Below, one piece after another: positions 1-5,281 of a stretch of DNA of 10,573 nt. Where the stretch lies: contig JAQVZN010000016.1 in NCBI GenBank assembly GCA_028708155.1, forward strand, positions 1 to 10,573, in the 5' to 3' direction. The notes under the pieces are model-generated. The model was not told the origin of the DNA and ran no database searches. It saw nothing but the letters and a program-made list of their open reading frames with translations. The stretch's first letter is position 1. Every line of letters begins with the position of its first letter. The position numbers were made by a program, and so were the translations under genes. The DNA comes from Minisyncoccota bacterium. GTDB lineage: Bacteria; Patescibacteriota; Minisyncoccia; Minisyncoccales; Minisyncoccaceae.

Positions 1-6
1 TTTTGG

Positions 7-20
7 TGTATTATATAGAT
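7..20 (+). promoter_or_regulatory. Putative -10 promoter element for lepB (leaderless layout)
   Basis: TATTAT at 9-14, preceded directly by TG at 7-8, lies 6 bases before the ATG at 21. A start site about 7 bases after the hexamer would fall on the A of the start codon, giving an mRNA with no leader. The same TG-plus-hexamer layout at the same distance from ATG occurs before the pilin gene at 10065-10081. The -35 region would lie left of the window, so only half of the promoter can be examined. In such AT-rich DNA a chance match is quite possible. Confidence 0.35.
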
Positions 21-587
21 ATGGAAATCAAAAGATTGTTAAATTCATTTTTAGAGATTATGCTTCTTGTTATTATTGCTTTAGCAATAGTAATACCAAT
101 TAGAACATATGTCTTCCAACCATTTATAGTTAATGGAAGTTCAATGGAACCTAATTTTTATTCGGGGGATTATTTGATTGTAGATGAATTTACCTATAAT
201 TTCATAAATGAGCCTAAAAGAGGTGATGTGGTTGTTTTTGATTATCCTTTAAATACTAATTTTAAATATATTAAAAGAATAATAGGTCTTCCAGGAGAGA
301 CAGTTTCTATTGAAGATGGAAAAATAAAGATAACTACAACAGAAGGAGAAGAGATAGTTTTAGATGAAAATGAATATTTAAGCGATGAAAGTATTAAGAA
401 TTGGGTTTATTCTAATAATTTAAGAGAAGAAACTTTAAGTGAAAATGAATACTTTGTTTTAGGAGATAATAGAAATGGTTCTTCTGATTCAAGAAAATGG
501 GGAACTCTTCCATCAAGTAATATCAATGGTAAGGTTTTTTTAAGATTTTCTTTAACTGAACCAGCTGGACAAAAACTTTATGACTAA
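21..587 (+). CDS. lepB: Signal peptidase I (type I leader peptidase)
   Basis: This is a membrane-anchored serine protease (S26 family) that removes signal peptides from secreted proteins on the outer face of the cytoplasmic membrane. The protein has 188 residues. One N-terminal membrane segment spans about residues 10-32. The catalytic Ser41 sits in the S-S-M-E-P box, the general-base Lys85 in YIKRIIGLPGE, and the C-terminal GDNRNGSSDSRKWG box (roughly residues 147-160) is intact. The length suits the compact Gram-positive type. I chose ATG 21 because the family's short N-terminus follows it directly; TTG 3 and GTG 6 are in frame, and an extension beyond the window cannot be excluded. No Shine-Dalgarno precedes ATG 21, in keeping with a leaderless mRNA. 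The last 8 bases overlap hisS. The family call is firm from the motifs. Confidence 0.95.
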   Translation: MEIKRLLNSFLEIMLLVIIALAIVIPIRTYVFQPFIVNGSSMEPNFYSGDYLIVDEFTYNFINEPKRGDVVVFDYPLNTNFKYIKRIIGLPGETVSIEDGKIKITTTEGEEIVLDENEYLSDESIKNWVYSNNLREETLSENEYFVLGDNRNGSSDSRKWGTLPSSNINGKVFLRFSLTEPAGQKLYD

Positions 588-1860
588 AATTAAATATCAA
601 ACAGTAACAGGGATGCATGATGTTTTTGGAAGAGAACAGATTTTTTATGATAGAGTAGAAGAAGCAGCTAAAAAAATAGCTAGTTTCTATTCTTTTCAAA
701 AAATATCAACTCCAATACTTGAAGATCAAGACCTTTTTATAAGATCTGTGGGAGAATCTACTGATATAGTAGAAAAAGAAATGTTTACTTTAAAAACAAA
801 AGGAAAAGATCTTTTAGTTTTACGTCCAGAAGGAACAGCTCCTGTTTTTAGAGCGTATCTTGAGAATGGGATGCAATCTTTACCTCAACCAGTAAAACTT
901 TGGTATTATGGTCCATTTTTTAGATATGAGAGACCTCAAGCGGGTAGATATCGTCAGTTCTGGCAAATTGGTTTTGAACTTATTGGCGATGCTTCTCCTG
1001 TACTTGATGCAGAAACTATTTTAATTGCTTATAATCTATTAAAAGATTTAGGTTTTAAAAAAATAGTAGTTAATATTAATTCTATTGGTTGCGATGAATG
1101 TAGAAAAGATTTTAAAAAAGCTTTATCTTCTTTCTTAAGAAATAAGAAAAATTTAATTTGTTCTGATTGTAAAAGAAGGGCAGAGAAAAATATTTTAAGA
1201 GTTTTGGATTGCAAAAATCCCAAATGTCAGGAAATATTGAATGAAGCTCCTCAGATTGTAGATTACTTATGCTCTGATTGTAAAAATCATTTTAAACAAG
1301 TTCTTGAATTTTTAGAAGAAATTCCAGTGCCATATAAATTAGATCCATTTTTAGTAAGAGGACTTGATTATTATAGTAGGACAGTGTTTGAAATTAGTTT
1401 TGAAGGAAGCAAGGAAGAAGAATCAGTAGGATCTTTACTTGGAGGAGGAAGATATGACAACCTCGGAAAATCTCTTAAAACAGACGTTATCCCTGCAGTT
1501 GGTTTTTCAATGGGAGTGGAAAGAGTTGTTGCTTTAATGAAATTAAAAGAAATTGATTTAAAATCAAAGAAGAAAGAGGGTGTTTTTATTGTTCAAGTGG
1601 GAGATTTAGCAAAAAAGAAAACTTTGAAAATAATGGAAGAATTAAGAGGGGCTAAAATTAATGTTTTTGAAGCAATTTCAAAAGATTCTATGAAGCTGCA
1701 GTTGACAAAAGCGAATAAATTAGCCATAAATATAGTATTAATCATTGGACAGCAAGAAGCTTTAAACGGCACAGTTATTTTAAAAGATATGGTAACTGGA
1801 AAGCAGTCCACAATTAAACAAGAAAATATAGCAAAAGAAGTTAAGAAAAGAATTAAATAA
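580..1860 (+). CDS. hisS: Histidine--tRNA ligase (HisRS)
   Basis: This class II aminoacyl-tRNA synthetase charges tRNA-His with histidine in the cytosol, using ATP. The protein has 426 residues, the usual length. The N-terminal catalytic core shows LRPEGTAPVFRAY (81-93), motif 2 FRYERPQAGRYRQF (114-127), the histidine-specific RGLDYYSRTVFE (260-271), LLGGGRYDNL (286-295) and motif 3 VGFSMGVERV (307-316). The C-terminal anticodon-binding domain starts near residue 333. An inserted segment at 167-240 carries eight cysteines (171, 174, 194, 197, 211, 216, 231, 234), mostly as CxxC pairs. Many bacterial HisRS have a similar cysteine-rich insert, here probably metal-binding (inference). ATG 580 overlaps the end of lepB by 8 bases, so translation is likely coupled. 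It encodes the expected MTKIKYQTVTGMHDVF start, and no strong ribosome binding site is seen. Confidence 0.97.
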   Translation: MTKIKYQTVTGMHDVFGREQIFYDRVEEAAKKIASFYSFQKISTPILEDQDLFIRSVGESTDIVEKEMFTLKTKGKDLLVLRPEGTAPVFRAYLENGMQSLPQPVKLWYYGPFFRYERPQAGRYRQFWQIGFELIGDASPVLDAETILIAYNLLKDLGFKKIVVNINSIGCDECRKDFKKALSSFLRNKKNLICSDCKRRAEKNILRVLDCKNPKCQEILNEAPQIVDYLCSDCKNHFKQVLEFLEEIPVPYKLDPFLVRGLDYYSRTVFEISFEGSKEEESVGSLLGGGRYDNLGKSLKTDVIPAVGFSMGVERVVALMKLKEIDLKSKKKEGVFIVQVGDLAKKKTLKIMEELRGAKINVFEAISKDSMKLQLTKANKLAINIVLIIGQQEALNGTVILKDMVTGKQSTIKQENIAKEVKKRIK

Positions 1861-1863
1861 GTT

Positions 1864-2076
1864 ATGTTAATTAAACCAAAAACACAGAAAGAAACATCAC
1901 AATCACTTGTATATAGATTTACTCAAGCTGTTAAGAAAAGCGGAATTTTAGTTGAAGCTAGAAAAAGACAGTTTAATACTAGAAATCCTTCAAAGAACTT
2001 GCTTAAAAGAAAAGCAGTTATTAGAGAGGAAAAAAAGAAAGAGTATTTGAAAAACAAGAAATTAGGAAAATGCTAA
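1864..2076 (+). CDS. rpsU: Small ribosomal subunit protein bS21
   Basis: This is a short basic protein of the 30S subunit, located near the 3' end of 16S rRNA where mRNA enters. The 70 residues match the family length. The core SLVYRFTQAVKKSGILVEARKRQF (residues 14-37, written here with its breaks: SLVYRFTQ, AVKKSGIL, VEARKRQF) lines up with the E. coli [23 protein letters not shown] pattern, and a lysine/arginine-rich tail follows (44-69). ATG 1864 lies only 3 bases after the hisS stop and has no Shine-Dalgarno, so it probably depends on coupling to hisS. The last 7 bases overlap the next gene. An rpsU-yqeY order is also found in other bacteria such as Bacillus, which supports both calls. 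The C-terminus ends in Cys70, which is slightly unusual. Confidence 0.9.
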   Translation: MLIKPKTQKETSQSLVYRFTQAVKKSGILVEARKRQFNTRNPSKNLLKRKAVIREEKKKEYLKNKKLGKC

Positions 2077-2555
2077 TTGATCAAATTAAAAAAGATTTAA
2101 TTATTTTTCAAAAAGAGAAGAGACAAATTGAGGTCTCTTCTTTAAGAATGCTCTTATCTTCAATTGTTAATAAAGAAAAAGACAAAAGACTTAGTTTATC
2201 TTCTCAAGTTAAAGAAGAAGAATTAGATGAAAAATCTAAATTAAAAGACGAAGAAGTTTTAGAAGTTATTTTTTCTGAAGCTAAAAAAAGAAAAGATGCA
2301 ATTTCTGAATACGAGAAGGCAAAAAGAGAAGATTTAATTGAAAAAGAAAAGCAAGAATTAGAAGTTCTTCAAAAATATTTACCTAAAGAAATGAGTGAAG
2401 AAGAGGTTAGAAAAATTGTAGAAGAAATAATAAAGGAGAAAGGCATATCTAGTATGAAAGAAATTGGAATAGTTATGAAAGAAGCAATCTTAAAAACGAA
2501 AGGACTTGCAGATGGAAAGAAGATAAATAGTATCGCAAAAGAGCTTTTAAGCTAA
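2070..2555 (+). CDS. yqeY: YqeY/GatB-like tRNA-amidotransferase-associated protein
   Basis: This belongs to the GatB/YqeY family of small helical proteins related to the tail domain of the GatB subunit of Asp/Glu-tRNA amidotransferase; the biochemical role of stand-alone YqeY is not settled. The 161 residues are close to the usual size of about 150. Recognisable parts are the start LIDQIKKDL, SSLRMLLSSIVNKEKDKR (23-40), a charged helical middle with SEAKKRKDAISEYEKAKRED, then the family segment EVLQKYLPKEMSEEEV and the C-terminal domain with EIGIVMKEAILKTKGLADGK. The insert at about 42-58 is rich in Glu/Lys. ATG 2070 lies inside the end of rpsU; AGGA at 2064-2067 precedes it by only 2 bases, closer than an ideal Shine-Dalgarno. 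It is the last gene of the first cluster and is followed directly by a terminator. Confidence 0.88.
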   Translation: MLIDQIKKDLIIFQKEKRQIEVSSLRMLLSSIVNKEKDKRLSLSSQVKEEELDEKSKLKDEEVLEVIFSEAKKRKDAISEYEKAKREDLIEKEKQELEVLQKYLPKEMSEEEVRKIVEEIIKEKGISSMKEIGIVMKEAILKTKGLADGKKINSIAKELLS

Positions 2556-2561
2556 TAAAAC

Positions 2562-2588
2562 AAACCCCCTTTGAGGGGGATTTTTTTT
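2562..2588 (+). terminator. Intrinsic (Rho-independent) terminator
   Basis: Five C residues at 2565-2569 pair with five G residues at 2575-2579. The loop is TTTGA, whose T2570 and A2574 could add one more pair. A single A and then eight T residues follow (2581-2588). This is a textbook terminator 7 bases after the yqeY stop. It closes the lepB-hisS-rpsU-yqeY unit and insulates it from the promoter just downstream. The G+C-pure stem stands out strongly against the AT-rich background. Confidence 0.93.
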
Positions 2589-2616
2589 AAAAATATTTTA
2601 CCGTTTTAATCAAGAG

Positions 2617-2644
2617 TTGCAGAAAAAAAATCATCTGTTAAAAT
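2617..2644 (+). promoter_or_regulatory. Promoter of the ybeY-ftsA-ftsZ-nrdD-nrdG-rhomboid-comEC unit
   Basis: A sigma-70-type candidate: -35 TTGCAG at 2617-2622, a 16-base spacer that includes an A8 run, and -10 TAAAAT at 2639-2644. Transcription would start around 2651, about 4 bases before the ybeY ATG, so the mRNA would have almost no leader and no room for a Shine-Dalgarno. Its position between the terminator at 2562-2588 and the next gene supports it. The seven genes downstream have no other clear promoter, so it may drive all of them. Confidence 0.65.
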
Positions 2645-2654
2645 AGATATACAT

Positions 2655-3044
2655 ATGATTGAAATTAATAATTTGACCTCAAGAATAATCGATTTAGATT
2701 CAGCTAAAGCGGTTATTGAAGAGACTCTTAAACAGGAAAATAAAGAAAACAATAGAGAAATTTCAGTTGCTATTATTTCAGAAAAAGAGATTAGAGAAAT
2801 TAATAATAAGTATCGAGAAATTGATAGCGCGACAGATGTTTTATCTTTTGAGGGAGAGGAAGATATTTTAGGAGAAATTATTATTTGCCCAGAAGAAGTA
2901 CAAAAAAATGGACCAAATTTTGAAGATGAATTAAAAAGAGTTTTAATTCACGGGACCCTCCATCTTTTAGGATATGATCACGAAAAAGATCAAGGAGAAA
3001 TGATTAAAAAACAAGAGGAATATTTTTCTTTAATTAAAAATTAA
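2655..3044 (+). CDS. ybeY: Endoribonuclease/rRNA maturation factor YbeY
   Basis: YbeY is a zinc-dependent cytosolic RNase involved in 16S rRNA 3'-end maturation and ribosome quality control. The 129 residues are slightly short for the family (about 140-155). The metal-binding signature H-G-T-L-H-L-L-G-Y-D-H is complete, with His99, His103 and His109. Other family features are EIREINNKYREID (45-57), the ATDVLSF segment (59-65) and GEIIICPE (73-80). The start at ATG 2655 is set by its position just after the promoter at 2617-2644; no Shine-Dalgarno is visible. It is followed after 11 bases by ftsA. In many bacteria ybeY sits beside phoH or era, so its link to ftsA here is a different arrangement. 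Confidence 0.95.
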   Translation: MIEINNLTSRIIDLDSAKAVIEETLKQENKENNREISVAIISEKEIREINNKYREIDSATDVLSFEGEEDILGEIIICPEEVQKNGPNFEDELKRVLIHGTLHLLGYDHEKDQGEMIKKQEEYFSLIKN

Positions 3045-3055
3045 TTATTAGCATT

Positions 3056-4318
3056 ATGTCAAAAGAACCAGCAATAATCGGTTTAGATATAGGATCTCAA
3101 ACCATCAAAATTTTAGGAGTCGTAAGAGACAATAATAGTGATTTATATAGAGTAAAGTTCTTTGAGCAAATTCCTACTTTGGGTTTTAGTAAAGGAAGAG
3201 TAAGAGATGAAAAACTTTTAACTAAAAAGATTGTAGAGTTAATTAAAAAGGTAGAAGAAAAATATGACGAGAGAATTGAATCGGTTATTACTAACATATC
3301 TGGTAGCCGTTTAGAGCTTTTTAATAATAAAGCCTCTGTCTCTGTTTCTGGAGCTAATGGAAAAGTATCTGAACTTGATAAAGAGAGAGTTTTTGAAGAT
3401 GTTAAAACAGTGGTTCTTGCTAATAATAAGAAAGTTTTAAAAGTATTTCCTAAAGAATGGTGTCTTGATGGAGAAAAAGATATTTCTGATCCTTTTGGAC
3501 TTCAGGGAATTAGACTTGAACTTGAAGCTTCAATATTAACTTGTTTCTCTTCAGACAGAGAGGTTTTGGAAAATGTCGTTGCTAATAGCGGTGTTTTTCT
3601 TGAAGATATTATTCCAACCCCTTTTGCTGATGCGGTTGCTCTTTTAAATGACACTCAAAAAGAGCTTGGGGTAGCGGTTATTAATATTGGTTTTGGTACA
3701 ACTAGTTTGATTGTGTATGAAGATGGAAAAGTCCTTGATTTAGCTATTTTCCCAATTGGTTCTTCTCATATTACTAATGATATTGCTATTGGACTTCAAA
3801 CAGAAATAGATATTGCTGAAAAAATAAAGCTAGAATATGGACTTCCAGAATCAAGCAATAGAAAAATAGAAATTAATTTAAAAACTTTCTTAAATAATAT
3901 TGATTATGATGACGAGGAAGAAGTAGTTGTTAAAAAACAAAAAAACGATAAAGATTATTTAGTTTTTACAGAAAAGAATTTGAGAGACATTGTAGCTCCA
4001 AGACTAAGTGAAATCTTTGATTTAATAAAAGAAAGATTGAAAAAAATTGGCAAACAAGAAAAATTGCCTGCAGGAATAGTTCTTACAGGAGGAGGGTCAA
4101 AATTAAAAGGATTAGAAGACTTTGCTAAAAAAGAATTTAAGCTTCCTTGTAAATTAGGTTCACCTTCTAAGTTTATTGGTTTTGAATCAAGAGATTCTTC
4201 TAATACAACTATTTGTGGTTTAGTTCTTTTGGAAAATGAATTTGAAGAAGATAGAGTTCCTGCAAGAAATAATTTAGTAGAAAAGATTAAAGGATTTTTT
4301 TCTAACTTTACACCTTAA
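3056..4318 (+). CDS. ftsA: Cell division protein FtsA (actin-like FtsZ membrane anchor)
   Basis: FtsA is an actin-fold ATP-binding protein that tethers FtsZ filaments to the cytoplasmic membrane at the division site. The 420 residues match the family. Visible features are phosphate-1 motif GLDIGSQTIKI (9-19), the FtsA-specific 1C (SHS2) region at about 80-170, phosphate-2 motif VINIGFGTTSL (208-218), a charged stretch DYDDEEEVVVKK (283-294), the adenosine motif GIVLTGGGSKLKGL (340-353), and a C-terminal amphipathic helix LVEKIKGFFSNF (407-418) of the type that inserts in the membrane. Phosphate-2 has Asn210 where many actin-fold ATPases have Asp; Thermotoga FtsA, as I recall, also has Asn there. 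ATG 3056 lacks a Shine-Dalgarno. ftsZ follows after 2 bases, the usual ftsA-ftsZ order, which confirms the call. Confidence 0.95.
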   Translation: MSKEPAIIGLDIGSQTIKILGVVRDNNSDLYRVKFFEQIPTLGFSKGRVRDEKLLTKKIVELIKKVEEKYDERIESVITNISGSRLELFNNKASVSVSGANGKVSELDKERVFEDVKTVVLANNKKVLKVFPKEWCLDGEKDISDPFGLQGIRLELEASILTCFSSDREVLENVVANSGVFLEDIIPTPFADAVALLNDTQKELGVAVINIGFGTTSLIVYEDGKVLDLAIFPIGSSHITNDIAIGLQTEIDIAEKIKLEYGLPESSNRKIEINLKTFLNNIDYDDEEEVVVKKQKNDKDYLVFTEKNLRDIVAPRLSEIFDLIKERLKKIGKQEKLPAGIVLTGGGSKLKGLEDFAKKEFKLPCKLGSPSKFIGFESRDSSNTTICGLVLLENEFEEDRVPARNNLVEKIKGFFSNFTP

Positions 4319-4320
4319 AT

Positions 4321-5262
4321 ATGAGCAATAATTTAACAAAAATTAAAGTAATTGGAGTAGGTGGTGCTGGCTGTAATACAATACATAGACTTTATAACAC
4401 AGGGCTAGATATTGAATTTATTTCTTTAAATACTGATATTCAAGATTTACAGAAAAAGAAATCTAGTAAAAAGATAAGAATAGGAAAGAAAGCAACAAGT
4501 GGACTTGGAGCAGGAATGTGTTCTGAATTAGGAAGATTAAGTGCAGAAGAAAATCGTTTGGAAATAGAAGAAGTTATAAAAGGAACAGACATTCTTTTTA
4601 TAACTGCTGGACTAGGAGGAGGAACTGGTTCTGGTGCGATGCCAGTTGTAGCCGAAATCGCAAAGCAGAACAATATTTTAACTATAGGAGTAGTTACTTT
4701 GCCATTTTCTTTTGAAGGTAAAAAAAGAAAGAAAGTAGCGATGGATTCTTTAGCTTTAGTAGAAAAGAATATTGATACCTTAGTTGTTGTTCCTAATGAT
4801 AAACTTTTAGAAATTATTCCTTTAGAATCAACAGTAGAGAGTGCTTTTGAAAAATGTGATGACTTACTTAAAGAAGCTGTAGAAAGTATTTCTAACGTAA
4901 TTTTAAATCCAGGAATATTAAATTTAGATTTTTCAGACATTAAAAGAGTTTTAAAAGAAGGAGGATCGGCTTTCTTTGGAGTAGGGAAAGCTAAGGGAGA
5001 AAATAGAGCTGTTGAGGCGACTAAAATAGCTTTATCTTCTCAGATAACACGTTTTCCGCTTGAAAAAGCAGAGGGCATTTTATTTAACGTGACGTCCGGA
5101 GAAAATAATTTTTCGCTGGCTGAAGTAAAACAAGTTTCCAAGCTTGTAAAAGAAAAAACTTCTCCGTCGACGAAGATTATTTTTGGAGCATCTTTCGATA
5201 ATAATTTAGCAAAAGATGAAATCAGAGTCACGATTATAGCAACATCGGCTAATGTAAGATAA
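4321..5262 (+). CDS. ftsZ: Cell division protein FtsZ, lacking the C-terminal tail
   Basis: FtsZ is the tubulin-like GTPase that polymerises into the division ring. The 313 residues hold the whole globular core: N-terminal nucleotide loop VGGAGCNT (13-20), NTD (37-39), the tubulin signature GGGTGSG (99-105), the switch region FEGKKRKKVA (131-140), and the T7 catalytic loop NLDFSDI with Asn201, Asp203 and Asp206. GTP binding and filament-dependent hydrolysis therefore look intact. The protein ends at IIATSANVR, right where the E. coli core ends. The disordered linker and the conserved C-terminal peptide that binds FtsA, ZipA and other partners are absent, and the next gene starts 19 bases later. 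The other two frames after the stop do not encode such a peptide. ATG 4321 is 2 bases after ftsA and has no Shine-Dalgarno. Confidence 0.96.
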   Translation: MSNNLTKIKVIGVGGAGCNTIHRLYNTGLDIEFISLNTDIQDLQKKKSSKKIRIGKKATSGLGAGMCSELGRLSAEENRLEIEEVIKGTDILFITAGLGGGTGSGAMPVVAEIAKQNNILTIGVVTLPFSFEGKKRKKVAMDSLALVEKNIDTLVVVPNDKLLEIIPLESTVESAFEKCDDLLKEAVESISNVILNPGILNLDFSDIKRVLKEGGSAFFGVGKAKGENRAVEATKIALSSQITRFPLEKAEGILFNVTSGENNFSLAEVKQVSKLVKEKTSPSTKIIFGASFDNNLAKDEIRVTIIATSANVR

Positions 5263-5281
5263 TTAACTTGAAGAAAAAAAC

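Noticed and set aside
2542..2553. AGCTT/AAGCT inverted repeat at the end of yqeY
   Set aside because: The loop would be only two bases and no T run follows; the true terminator starts 9 bases later.
4440..4940. A 166-codon open frame on the minus strand inside ftsZ
   Set aside because: It is a shadow of ftsZ: the protein is low-complexity Ser/Lys/Phe-rich and has no recognisable motif, while ftsZ is certain. The shorter antisense frames in hisS, ftsA and ftsZ are rejected for the same reason.
5253..5260. TGTAAGAT as a promoter -10 box for nrdD
   Set aside because: It resembles the lepB and pilin motif, but no -35 match lies 16-18 bases upstream, the distance to ATG is longer (22 bases after the hexamer), and it encodes the end of ftsZ.
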